Source: Coccinella septempunctata (Eukaryota > Arthropoda > Insecta > Coleoptera > Coccinellidae). From it: a stretch of 64,000 nt of DNA. A program made the translations under genes and the position numbers. Below the pieces are notes generated by a model. It worked only from the letters and a program-made list of their open reading frames with translations. It ran no database searches and was not told the origin of the DNA. Of this stretch, positions 48,456 to 59,544 are shown piece by piece (within the stretch, counting starts at the first letter, position 1; the number at the start of each line of letters is the position of its first letter). The stretch is taken from NCBI RefSeq assembly GCF_907165205.1, contig NC_058191.1, positions 12,340,501 to 12,404,500 on the forward strand, given 5' to 3'.

Positions 48456-50476
48456 AAGGATATTAATCCTTTTTCTTCTCGTGGAGGACCTCGGGTTCTG
48501 TTTATTGTGAATGCTCTTCTACTCTCTTCTTTCCGTTACAGATAGAACTCCACCTATCTCTTCATCTCTTAGGTGGTCTTTACAATTATTGCCGGTTTTC
48601 CTTCCTTGGTGATATTCCGTTGCGGTCCATCCTTTCTATGTGGTCACGCTATTATCTTCTTCTCTTCTTCCCCATCAAGCTATGTCCTCTAACCTGCATG
48701 TTGCCCTTATCTATGCGTCATTGTTTCATACCCTGTCTCTAAGTGTTTTCCCTGCGATGGTTCTTAGGGTTTTCATCTGTGTCGTTTTCAGTACATATTC
48801 GTTTTGTCGTTGATTGCAGTATCAATAACTGATACTTCAAACAACGGTTTTTTTGCATTTGTTTCAGCTCGAGTACCGATATCATAGCTCCAGTCGTACG
48901 CAGGAACTGAAGATGCTATATTGATAGCGAAGCACATGTCGTGGTTAAACAACTCATGTTATAGTTGGGGAGCCCAATCATCAGCGTATCAGAGTAATAT
49001 ACGGGGAGATACCTTGGACCCTGTAGAGTACCTCTACCGAAAATTAGACCTGTATATAGGGGCAATTGTACATACTCGACCGTGTCAAATTAAGATATAT
49101 GTCGTTAATTACATGTTGAAAAGTATATATTCTCTTATTCTGACAATTTAAGCGTGACGAAAATGTGTGGAAGGGCGCCAAAATGCAAAAAAAACGTCAC
49201 ACGTCAGCGCGGTGGCTTTTTTCGTATATTGAAGCTAGTGATTCAAGAATAACGGAAAAAATATAATCTGACAGTTTCTTCAAGCCGAAACAATAAGAAT
49301 TGGCCATAAAGGTCACAAAAATCAGTTTTTTTTAATTATCTCCTCTACTGGTATTCAAATTATTTACGCATTCATTATAAAAGTTGTAGGGCATAACATT
49401 TTCTGCAATTATTTTCCGAAGCAATTTTTTCTACGTTTGAACGTTTTCGAGATATGGTGATGAATGTACATTAGACTATTTCTACATTGACCTTGGCCGT
49501 TCGCATATGCGGCTAAGCTCCTCGCCCTCATCACCCTCTAACTTGAAAACGGTAAAGAGTATGTAAAATTGCTTCAGACAAAAGTTGTATAGAATTTTAT
49601 TATCTACAAATTTCTATTGAATACAGAAACGATTAGAGGTACAGGAAGGGAGATATTTTAATAAATGCCTTATTATCATCTTCAAACTGTCCGATTAAGA
49701 CAACCCCCCTTGATTCGTGTCAGATTAATGGGCAACAAGTCTGCAACACTCTAGACATCTGACACGCTCGAAAAATTTTTTTGTTTCCATTTTTAGTCTT
49801 CCGTACGGCCAGCTCCACCACGAAAACTGTCAGTAGGGCCCTTATATCTTCTTAATCTGGCACGCTCGGGTATTTACATCTGACGATTTTTTTTTACATC
49901 TTTGAGAACCTGCAGACGCTTACCCCACCGCTGAAAGTGCATACATCGTAAAACTTTTTTTTCTTTCTACCATCTAGTCTTCAAAATCCACTACGTCTCC
50001 ACGACGCTCGTGCAAATCCCGATTCAGCATCGTTGGCACCCCAACTATTAGGGAGAATCATATAATACTGTTTCCAGTTCGAACTGGAAGCATGTGAATA
50101 AACGTACCAAGATATCAATTAGGTACTTGAAATAAGTGAAATTCGAAATCCTATGATTTTCCAAGTAACTGTGCGTTGTAACTTGAAAACCGTAAAGTCA
50201 AAGAATTTATCAACAATTCTTCAAACTACTGAATATACTCTGACGAACAGAAATCAACACAATTCTGCTGAACATACAATCTGTTAAAACTTTCTGCGAT
50301 AGAACAGATCAGTTTTGGAAATATAATGCGAAGATGGTCTCAAAAATAGGAAATCATTGTAGGTACTGAAAATGGTGAAAGGAATTTCAACATCTTCCCT
50401 ACCCGGCAAAAATTCTCAGATTCTAATTAATTGCATAAGTTAGAAATCGGTTCCATATATTCGTATTTGCAACAAT

Positions 50477-50697
50477 TCAGTTCGTATATTGAAATAGCAT
50501 TGCAGATGGTGCTCTAGCAGGTATAAGTTTCGGTCCATTACGTCTCTCATCAGTAACCCAATATTCCCTTCCATTGATGATTTTTCTTTTCCCGCCATTT
50601 TGCGTGCTGAATAGAGTGTGGTATGCAGGCGGAGGCGTTTTGTTGAAGTTCAAAACGTTGGACTCCAAGTGACCCTTGTATATTGGTGTTATGCCTC
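50477..50697 (-). CDS. Ir93a: Ir93a-like last exon: cytoplasmic tail and stop
   Basis: Acceptor CAATTTTAG at 50698; the first two bases complete a glycine codon. It encodes GITPIYKGHLESN, INGREYWVT and the ending ARAPSAMLFQYTN before TGA at 50477-50479. A 2.9-kb intron full of repeats precedes it. Confidence 0.85.
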
Positions 50698-53600
50698 CTA
50701 AAATTGTACAATGCTAGACATTAATTTTATCTTTGTGAGTTCTAGAGTTTCTCATGAAAATAAGGCCGGTTTCGAGAATAGATTGCTCAAACGCCATGAA
50801 GTCTATTTTGAGCTATATATATACTCAATTCACCTTTATTTAAGCACTCGGTTGGCACTCATGAAATGTCGTTATAATGTTATAATACCGTTGCCACAAT
50901 TAATATCAATTAATATTACAAAAATGACGAAAGTGATTGAAAAATAGAGAAGACAGGGTTTCGGTGCTCTTTTGAATTGAGCTCATTAGTAAACGAAACT
51001 ATTCAAGGTAGGTGAATTTATATAATGTTTCATCTGAATCTAAGCGACTTATATTTTAACTGATGATTGTTTTCCAATCAGAAAGATTGTGAATGAAGAA
51101 GATGTTAAGTACGAAAATGTGGGGTTATGACGCTTGTCAAAACATTTTTGGGTTTTAAATCAACGCTATGTTGCCCGATTTACGTGAAAGTTTCTGTTAT
51201 TACGTATTTTATCACAATGTCAAATCTCTTCGTAAAATATGTGACGAACATAATTGCAGTTTATACAAACTGATTGAAGGCATACCAAATCCAGTTATTT
51301 GGATGGAAGATACAAGAGATCAGTATAATATCATAATATGCACTAGCTTGAGGAGTAGTAGGAGAGTTAATATTCATCATCTTCTTTGGCTAAGGTTTGA
51401 ATACGTCATACATCAGTTGTAGATTTAAAAAATATTAACCCGAGATGAAATGCATTAAAATTAACAGATAATCACAAGAATGTTAAATTCTTCAATAAAC
51501 ATCATCTTGCATCATTATACACTGCGCAAAAAAAATAACGCACATTATGGAAATCTCAAATTTATTCTACAACTGAAGATGTTCTCAATGATAATTATTT
51601 TTATCAGAATTATGCATGCATATGTTATCCACTTTCAACGGTTTTCTTCAATACAGATGTTTTTTCCCAGCAGGAATAAAAAAAGATGATATTATCAGAT
51701 TTTGAATGTATTGGCTCCATTCTAAAATCCGTTGTTCTCGATCAATTCTAGTGATCAATAGTTTTTCTTTCGTTCGATTTTCTACAGTCGATCGATATGC
51801 AACGCGAAACACGCAATTTGACCCAAGAGGAATGTGCCTAAGCGGTAGTTTTGCGAGAAAAAGGGTGGACATACACAAAAATTGCAGAAAGGTTTGGAGT
51901 TTCCCATACAAGTGTGTTCAGAATTCTGCAGCGATTCGAGGAGAGAGGTATGAATGTCCGAAGACCAGGACAGGGTAGACCACGGGTAACAACTACGATG
52001 ACATTCATCGAAAATAATGTAGTAAACTTTTCGCATTAATTCACTCAAACATAAAATTCTCAAATGCCACTTTTTTGGGTCTCCCAATAAAAGGAAATTC
52101 TTAGTCATCCTCTTCATTCACAATCATTCTGATTGTGGAAATATTCAGCTGAAATATAAGTCGTTTAGATTCAGATGAAACATTATATAAATTCTCTTGC
52201 ATTGAAATATGTTCGCTACTGTCTGACGTATTGTGAATTTCAGAATATCAGGGTATAACTATTTGAATGAGCGGACCTAAATTCTAAATAGCACTTCCTG
52301 AAACCCTGTCTCTTTTTTCAATCTCTTTCGGCATTTTCGTAGTAAAAATTGATATTAGTTGTGGCAACGGCGTTATGACATTAACGACATTTCAGGAGTG
52401 ACTCCGTTCTAGTTACAAAAACTTGAGAACATTATTTCATGACCAACCGACTGCTAAAATAAATTTGAATGGAGTATACCTACAGGATTTTCGATGAATG
52501 TCATCGTAGAATAAGTTCCAGAAAATTAATTTTATTTTTCTCTTGACTTGTCCTATACATTGTGAATGTCTAATAAATATATAATTATAAACAGTCATAA
52601 ATACGAGCCAGTTGTCCTGTTAATTACTATGGGGATGGCTGTGCACACCAGAGGATAAATTATTAAATAAATCAATCAGGAGTACTACGGTGTGGTATTT
52701 AATTTATTTATGTCAAAAACCAAGCGCTTTCGGTCTAAAACAAGACCATAGTTTCCTAGACGGGAAAACCCTGATGATGGTCTTGTTTTAGACCGCTTGG
52801 GTTTTGACATAAATAAATTAAATTAAATACCACACCGTAGTACTCCTGATTGTCCTGTTAATTGTTAATTCCTTTGAAATTTTTGTTCAAAGGTTAAGTT
52901 CCTCTTGCCTTGACACTAGCTTTATTTTTTTTACTTCCATCGATGTAGGATGACTTTTGTTGAAAAATTCAACATTCTCGTAATTAGCTGTTAATTCCTT
53001 CGAGAAATACCCATTCCCAACCACTGTATCATATGCATTTAATCTTCGGGATGATTTTTTTTAAACTACAACTGATGTCACGTATTCCTATTCCACCATT
53101 AGCCAAAGAATATATAACCAACATTAATTCTCCTCAAGCTACTTCCTATTATGTCTCAATAATTCAATGTCTTTCCATGGCAAAAATAAATATATTTAAA
53201 AGCTGATCTCTTGATTTTTCCATGCAAATAACTAGGTTTGGTATGTCTTCAATCAGTTTGTGTAAAAGTTAGTTATGTTAGTCACATGTTTTTGACTTCA
53301 TATTATCCGAGATGATTCGACATTGTGATAAAATACTGAGACTTTTACGTAGAACAGACAAAGCGCTGATTTAACACCCAAAAATTTTTTGACAAGCGTC
53401 ATAACCCCAAATTTTCGTACTATATAGAGTGGAATGGTCAGATTTCCATGGCCAACCGAGTGCTAAAATAAAAGTGAATGGAGTATACTTAGCTACACTC
53501 AATTATGGACGATATCCGATTTGATTCATTCTCATATTGAAGTGGCAACGCCTTGGTTATCAATCAGGGAGTCAAAATTTCATGATTGCAAAAAATGAAC

Positions 53601-56600
53601 GATGTAACTCACCTCTTAAAGTATGTCCGTAGGAAATATCTTTCTCATCGTGTTCTTTGTGATAGTAGGTAATGACCAATTCTCCAATGAAAACTGCTAT
53701 CGATACAATCAGTCCAACACCAACTATGAAATAAGTTAGTAAGAGATCGTTATTTTTCAATTTTCTGTCCTGACTTTGCAGTTGAATTGGGCACAGTTTA
53801 GTACCGGGTAGCTCTTCATTCAACTTGAACTTAATAACTCCTGCTTCCACTAAATGTTGCAATCTGGAAAAAGCCCTTAACACCCGTAGGGAATTTAGTT
53901 TCTTTTCAACTTACGCATCGTTGAAGAGCTCATAGTATTTAAAATCTCGACTGTATGCGAAAGCCCTAGCTGCTGTGAAAACATGGAATTTGGTCAACAC
54001 ATAAGTACATCTTTCTTCTTCTTTCACCCCATGCTTCACCTTCCGTTTATAGTCGTCATAAATGTCATACTCAACTATGGGTCTTTCTCTTATAAACATC
54101 ATATCGTCCCTGGTAACATACGTATTCATTATGTCAGAATCCGATTCGTTAGGATAACTTGCACGAGGCCCGAGATTCGTTTTAACTTCTTCGTATTCCT
54201 CATAGATTTTTTTTTCAGTTGGAAGTGATGTTAATTTAATAACTTCTTCAACGACGTTTCCTGAAACAGAAACAAATTCAATTTCGATTGCGAACTCTGC
54301 AAACTTAGACTTTGACAGTACCTTTATTAGTTACCCATTTTTGCCTCATTTTCCCTATACTATCAGGTTCAGTTATTGGTAAAGTAAAATCTGAGAGAGT
54401 TAAAAAAGCTGTAAGGTTAGCAGTGTAGAAGGCTGTTAGAACTGTTATGAAGATCCACCATGTAGCGAAAAGTAACCTTGTTGAGTCTAAAAAAAAACGA
54501 AACGTTGGTAAAAGCCCATAAGTTGAGATTTTGTATTGCGGAATTCAGGTTGTTATTGTGAATGAACAGCGATCTTTAGAACTAGGTATTATATGCAAAT
54601 CTATGTTCTGACCGCAATGAAAATTTTAATTTTATATGATTGAGACTTCACAGGAATAGGATAATGAATGAAATAGCCTTTTTCTTGACTACAGCTGACG
54701 TTTCGTTGGTATTTTCCAACTTTTTCAAGGCTGTAAAATTTAATTAAAAAAGTTTTAGTGGAATACAATGTCGAGACAACATGAAAAGGAACATACACTT
54801 AATCTACACAAACGTCTACGAATAAAATAAATAAATAAACACATAAGTAAGACAAATGTACCTCGAAACAAGTTATACGAACTCACCAAGTCAAACAAAG
54901 CCAAACTGAAGATCTTAATATTACGCATTGGACACTATCGTCACCAAAAGCACATAGGTACTACGAGCCAAAAAAACTGAAAGATCTTTTTGAAACATTC
55001 GTTCATCAGGCATTACAAGCACCCTACAATATTTAAATTCGACTATTATTTGAGTGGTTTTTAGCTTAGGCTTTATAACAATTGTATTATTTGAGAAAGT
55101 ACTTTTTTTTTATTATTATTATGAAGTGACTAAGAAAACCAAAACAACAAACCCTGTCACAACTGCTCATGCTCACACCCACGCACGTATTGTGGGCTGC
55201 CTACACGTTATCAAGGCGGATTAACATTCAATTTGTACCTGTGTAAGATATTTGCATAAATGGAGCTCAGATTTTGTGTGTCCGTTCTGTTGTTGACAGT
55301 TTCATTTAATTTGATTCGAATCATTTCTCTGATGTTACGCTTCAACCAATTTTCTTCTCTGTCTAAAATTTTAACATTATCAAAATTGAAGTAGTGGTTG
55401 GTGAAAAGAATAGACAAAGAAGAGAACAAACTGCTTTGGCATCCCATCATTTTGAGACCAACCACTGGTTCAATTTTGATAATGTTAAAATTTTAGACAG
55501 AGAACAAAATTGGTTGAAGCGTAACATCAGCGAAACAATTTTTCCGTTTTATCTTTAATTTTTGTGTAAATAGTATTCAGCTTGTTTTCATTTCTAAAAA
55601 CCACTGTATAGCCATATTTGTTCATGATGTTCTCAATATTTCCTCCAGCACCCATTATGTATGGTAGTACTAACATTTTTGTCAAATCTTTATTTTTGTT
55701 TTGTTTTCTGTTCGGTGTTGTAATGAAGGAAAATGCGATTCTTCACTATTTTTTCTATCAGTTTCTTAGGGAAGCCATTTTCAAGTAATACTCGCTTTAC
55801 AAAGGACAATTTTTCCCCTCTATGTATAGGTGAAGTAAGTTTTATTGCTCTATCACTGAGTCCAATAGCCAAAATTGATAAAATGAGAAATAGAATTTCA
55901 GTTCAATTTATTCCAATTTGATCAAGGATGAAAATAAACGAAGTAGATAACCCAACATACAAGAACGAGTTATGATTGTTGATTATAAACTGAAGGAGGA
56001 TGGATGATGGATTGTTGTTGATCTGACGTTTTGCATCGAGAACACACGTTGTTTCATCAGATATATTACCGTACATTTTGTGAGAAATTTGTTTGGCGTG
56101 GAGATTTCCCAAGAATATAATTACATATAATGTCTTCGCATCTCAGAGATCATGAATACAGATAACAATAACGATGGTGCTTGCTCTGTTGTAGAAATAC
56201 TTATTTCATAGTGGTGAGAGAATTCTCTAGATTCCCGTCTTGTTGTTCTGTTATTTGTGATATTGTTCCAAAATCCTTTTTTTGTGTTCCTAAAGAGTAT
56301 ATAAAACTGTATAATATTATTGTAGTTATTATTGTAAGATCTGAAGTAGAGTAATTTCTTTTTAGACTTGAGAATGGCTACAACCAATAGCCGAAACGTC
56401 GTCATTGTTGAATAAAAATAAAGAGTATTTCACTGGAATAAATTCGGTCACCTATACCCAATAACCAAATATATATTATTCAAACAAAGGTGCAGAACTT
56501 AGTCGAGTATATGTATAGACTGCTAGAAAATTCCAGAAAACAATAAAGAACCCAGAAATTGTTTCATAAAATGCACTGGAAATCCTACCTTTGCGGAGCA

Positions 56601-58714
56601 TTTGTTGAATGTAAAAAAAAACTTAATCTTATAGAAATTTTGGTAATAAATGCGAGTTATAGCAGGACTTACTCAATGACCAGATTGCTTAAGAAATCGA
56701 GAACTCACCTGCAACAGGACTCAAGGTGGAACCCTGCTTCAAAAGCGCCCCATAAACGAACCAAAAGCAAACTGGAAATGAATAAGGTTCATCCTCGTCC
56801 GAGCAATATTTTACCCTTATCTGAACAATGATGAATATGATAGGACCGACCACAAACAGCGACACCAAGATGAGAATCCAAACTGGAAAAGTAAAAGGTG
56901 CGAGAAGTCCTGTTCCAGTGGCGGACTCAGCAGGTCGTTTCATCAACACCAACCATTCTCCTACGTCCAAACTTGGAGAGTAATGTACTTTTTCTCGAAA
57001 ATGACTGATGACGGGCATGAAGGCAACCGAAACGTTGACTTCCTGAAAATGATAAATGGTGCCAATTTCACATAATATTTGAATATTTTCAACTATCTTC
57101 TTCAAAGAATTCTCTTCAGTTTTCACCACACTCCAAAACTTATAAGTTTCATGCACTAGGGAAAAAAACTTTCAATCCCTCATTTGAGGGACTTGAATCA
57201 ACTATCAATCTTTGAGATCAGGAAAGTTGACATTTTCAGAATTGGAGAAGGGTCTTCTTTTATGAAGGCACATACTCACTGGCGATCAGCAGTAGCAGCA
57301 AGAGCCATAAAAATTCCATAAAATTTCAAGACGTTGCATGTTGCACCAGTGAGTAGTTTCCGTCCTTTGTTTCGAAGCACGGTTTTTCTTACCTTCGAGC
57401 ATGTTAAGGCGCGTACTCACTGGCGAGTAGCCATAAAAATCTCATAAAAATTTACGACCTTCCTCGTTCGTCGCAGCACAGCCCTCTTAAACACACTGTG
57501 TTAAGAGGGCTGTGGTCGCAGACTTCGAAGCGATCCAAGACTTGTATGTCGGTCTTCGCCACTCTCAAAGGAAAGTGAAACCGTGCTTCGCAACGAAGAA
57601 CGGCTTCCGTCATTAAATTTTATGGGATTTTCATGACCGTTGCTGTTGCTGTTCGCCAGTGAGTACGCACCTTAAAATAACTCTCTGTGCTGCTCCTCAC
57701 AAGGGCGTTTCGAACTAAACATCATTCAAAATTGATGCCCACTCCGAATCATTTTTAAAGACCCCGTATAATTCAAATCATATTGTGTTGAAAATAATGA
57801 ATTTTGGTCTACCTTCTTTGAGTAGGCCAAAATAAAATGCAGAAATTCAAATCTGCATATTCATTTTGAGTTTCAGATTCAGATTATTTGTACTATTTGT
57901 AGCAAAATGGACTCAGTTTCTGAGTGTTTTCATTTTGTGCAACTTTGGAAGCCCAATCTTCTCAGCAAAGTACTACTCATAGTACTAAAAATCATTTAAA
58001 AGAAATTGTACCGGCTACCAACATCGGAAGAACAATCGTCGTTTTATAGAAAAATTGATGCCATTTTCATTGCTCTAAACATTTCTTGAAAAAGATCTTT
58101 GAGCGGCTCAATCAATTGGCATTTCAAGGATCAGTGTTGAACGTCTGTACGATTTCCTTCAGAACGATTGATCGCACCAGAAATAGTAACGATTTCGATT
58201 TTAGCACTGACACTGCAAATACTCGTAAACTCAAAATCAAGATGCAGTTTCAGAACTGCTAGTAGATCAGATCTCTTCTGACTACTACTAACATTTGATT
58301 TTCTGAACTTGATCTCGAAATAAAAATGTGATTTACTCATAATAGGGTAGGTCATGAACAATCGCACTCTTAGGATTAAACAGGTAAAATTTTAAACTGG
58401 GGCTGGGACAGTATTGAAAGATCAATAATCAATTATTTCACAGGATATTCTTTACATCTACATCTACTTAGGAAAAACTGTACTCTACAGAATACAAAAA
58501 AATATATTTCAGGTGTACTCTTTTAGCTCCACACTGTTATATCGCTTACCCCATTCATGAGCATCTTTATGACTCCCTCTTTCTCATCTCCATATGTATT
58601 TTGATGAGGCCAAATAACCGTATACGTGAACTCGAATTTCTTACGAAGGATTTCAAAAAGATCGAATGCTATTCCTGTACCTCCTGTAGCGTTCATTCCA
58701 CTCAGTCTGTCGTT
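50477..58714 (-). CDS. Ir93a: Ir93a-like ionotropic receptor, 3' six exons (partial gene)
   Basis: Exons on minus: 58550-58714, 56709-57042, 54322-54486, 53915-54260, 53613-53863, 50477-50697. All joints have GT/AG and agree in phase: 1482 bases, 493 codons plus TGA. Domains: S1 ligand lobe, M1 (FPVWILILVSLFVVGPIIF), pore (FVYGALLKQGSTLSP), M3 with the family motif FYTANLTAFLTLS, S2 lobe, M4 (LLLTYFIVGVGLIVSIAV), and a long C-tail ending in LFQYTN. Known role of Ir93a: co-receptor in antennal and other neurons for temperature and humidity, acting with partners such as Ir25a. The Ir93a name is from remembered family features (pore phrase and FQY tail); another conserved Ir is possible. The N-terminal exons are not in view before 59.5 kb. 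Confidence 0.78.
50815..52490. repeat. Long diverged inverted repeat enclosing a Tc1 scrap
   Basis: Arms about 50815-51110 and 52090-52490 are reverse complements with small indels (shared phrases GAAATGTCGTTA, CCGTTGCCACAA, GACAGGGTTTC, TATAATGTTTCATCTGAATC). A third partial copy at 53362-53500 matches 51108-51170 in reverse and the outer tip (CCAACCGAGTGCTAAAATAAA). An unnamed MITE family in the last receptor intron. Confidence 0.65.
51521..52010 (+). pseudogene. Tc1-like transposase N-terminal fragment
   Basis: A terminal-repeat-like start (CACTGCGCAAAAAAAATAAC at about 51522) is followed by MQRETRNLTQEECA, a stop, then VVLREKGWTYTKIAERFGVS and SVFRILQRFEERG with RRPGQGRPRVTT. This is the paired-like helix-turn-helix of Tc1/mariner transposases with its GRPR hook. 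The DDE catalytic domain is missing. Confidence 0.8.
52674..52855. repeat. Penelope terminal fold-back with a split hammerhead
   Basis: About 52674-52749 is the reverse complement of about 52776-52855 around a 27-base loop. On the plus strand AAAACC then CTGATGA (52771-52777) and stem II GGTC...GACC are present, but the following GAAAGCG is absent. The other arm, read on minus, has stem II then GAAAGCGCTTGG (52723-52734 on plus) but lacks CTGATGA. Combining arms would give canonical hammerhead parts, with AAAACC/GGTTTT as stem I; each arm alone is incomplete. Confidence 0.65.
53613..54260 (-). CDS. Ir93a: Ir93a-like exons: S2 ligand lobe and M4
   Basis: Exon 53915-54260 encodes NVVEEVIKLTSLPTEKKIYE through FKYYELFNDA. 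Exon 53613-53863 encodes LQHLVEAGVIKFKL, the M4 helix and a cytoplasmic start ISYGHTLRG. The intron between them is 51 bases and splits an alanine codon. Confidence 0.88.
54322..54486 (-). CDS. Ir93a: Ir93a-like exon: M3 helix
   Basis: Encodes DSTRLLFATWWIFITVLTA and FYTANLTAFLTLSDFTLPI, the most conserved part of the Ir/iGluR channel. Acceptor TTTTTTTTAG, donor GTACTG, 165 bases, phase 1 on both sides. Confidence 0.88.
54691..54734 (-). ncRNA. Hammerhead-like motif, second Penelope family
   Basis: On minus: ACAGCC, core TTGAAAA (54722-54728 on plus), stem II GTTGG...CCAAC, GAAAC, GTC, then AGCTGT. Stem I pairs five bases (ACAGC with GCTGT) after one mismatch. It has the same C3-to-T and G8-to-A core as the motif at 17501. 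Confidence 0.55.
55331..55531. repeat. 73-bp inverted repeat within Penelope GIY-YIG coding sequence
   Basis: 55331-55403 and 55458-55531 are reverse complements with few differences (both hold TGTTACGCTTCAACCAATTT or its complement), around a 54-base loop. The element changes direction here, as at 15235. Confidence 0.8.
56365..56403 (+). ncRNA. Hammerhead-like motif, third Penelope end
   Basis: GAC, core TTGAGAA (56368-56374), stem II GGCTA...TAGCC, GAAAC (56393-56397), GTC (56398-56400), then GTC pairing with the first GAC. Followed by TGAATAAAAATAAAG. Stem I and II sequences differ from the other motifs yet remain paired. Confidence 0.6.
56709..57042 (-). CDS. Ir93a: Ir93a-like exon: S1 end, M1 and pore loop
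   Basis: Starts at a CATTTTCAG acceptor; in-frame sequence above it to 57156 is intron read-through. It encodes YSPSLDVGEWLVLMKRP, ATGTGLLAPFTFPVW, the M1 helix and FWFVYGALLKQGSTLSPVA. Ends in phase 1 before GTGAGT; the split codon becomes Asp of the conserved ADSTR. Confidence 0.88.
57263..57395 (+). repeat. Truncated older copy of the 57408 MITE
   Basis: Begins AAGGCACATACTCACTGGCG and continues through CATAAAA and TTCGAAGCACGGTTT, matching the reverse complement of the right half of the neighbouring MITE. No right end. Confidence 0.6.
57408..57671. mobile_element. 264-bp MITE with TTAA target duplication
   Basis: Ends GGCGCGTACTCACTGGCG and CGCCAGTGAGTACGCACC are inverted, with TTAA outside both (57404-57407, 57672-57675), suggesting a piggyBac-type MITE. 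The centre has a hairpin (CAGCCCTCTTAA / TTAAGAGGGCTG, about 57479-57512). Confidence 0.75.
58550..58714 (-). CDS. Ir93a: Ir93a-like exon: S1 ligand-binding lobe
   Basis: Acceptor TTTTCTCCTCAG, donor GTAAGC, exactly 55 codons in phase 0. It encodes GTGIAFDLFEILRKKFEF and IWPHQNTYG, then ends MLMNG, which continues as EVNVSVAFMPV in the next exon. This is the first exon I can support. Confidence 0.82.
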
Positions 58715-59544
58715 CTGAGGAGAAAATTGTTAAGTATTACATTATCATAGCCAGGATTTCGTCTGGGGGGCTAAGGGCTGGGAAGCTCACTTTATTGTAT
58801 GATTGAAAATTAGAATTAGGCTAAATATATAGTGTTTCTGATGGCCAGAGAAGAGTTCCGATATTGTTAGACGCATTCAAATTACAATATAACCGGAACG
58901 ACCAGGCCAATAACCGTCTCTGGGATACTGGCAGTGGCAGTACTGTTCGGGAACATCGGAACTACCCCTTTATGCACCGTTTCATTGAACAAAGGATGAA
59001 TTAGTTAAAGCATACAATCTCTATGCCAACGCAAATAAAATCTTAAGATAGCACTGATTTTTCAGCGAAAAGTAGAGATATTCTAAAATGATTTTTCCGT
59101 TATTGATTCAAAAGGAACGTTGATGTATTATTATCATTATTCATTCTCTCCTCGAAACCCTTCAATTAGGGAAATATTTATTTTAATTCAATAACTTCAC
59201 TAAGGAGAAGTTTTGCAAAAAAAAATTTGGCGGATGATGAAAACTTCTATAAAAAAGCACTTTCTGGTGATTTCTATCGGGTGGTTTGGATCTATGAAGG
59301 TTATGGTATAACTACTGTTTGTTATTGAAATATTGGTTATATTCATGCACAGAAAAAATTATTCATCAATATTTCAGTTAAGTACCTAGTAAAAAATTTT
59401 CAGACTTCCTCACATGTTCACGAATAAAGAATATGCAGACGAATGAATTGGAAGGGGAGGACCCCAACATTGGCCTGCTTGATACTCTGATCTGACTCCC
59501 CTCCATTTCTTTCTTGGGGTATATTTGAAGGCCAAGTTCTATGA

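Larger units (their letters stand above)
44444..50476. other. Intergenic region, little recognisable
   Basis: Six kilobases without a credible gene. It holds an A-run plus (TA)n at 44801-44830 and a perfect hairpin at 48420-48455. A TCTGACACGCTCG-like phrase recurs near 49757 and 49858. A weak acidic/lysine-rich reading at 45560-45690 is too short to call. Confidence 0.5.
54600..56112 (-). mobile_element. Second Penelope-like element, fragmented
   Basis: On minus: an RT C-terminal part (IKLTSPIHRGEKLSFVKRVL, 55690-55872), then KIKDKTEKLF-like sequence, then a GIY-YIG tail (NFDNVKILDREENWLKRNIR, 55211-55465). About 500 bases later comes a hammerhead-like motif (54691-54734). The order matches the 13-17 kb element but the sequence is a different family. 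Internally inverted at 55331-55531. Confidence 0.7.

Noticed and set aside
56046..57156. Upstream extension of the M1 exon of the receptor to 57156, and a CTGATGA-like word near 56060 as a further hammerhead
   Set aside because: The frame above 57042 does not look like an Ir lobe, while a good acceptor at 57043 joins in phase to the S1 exon. The 56060 motif lacks a normal GAAA and has poor stem I pairing.
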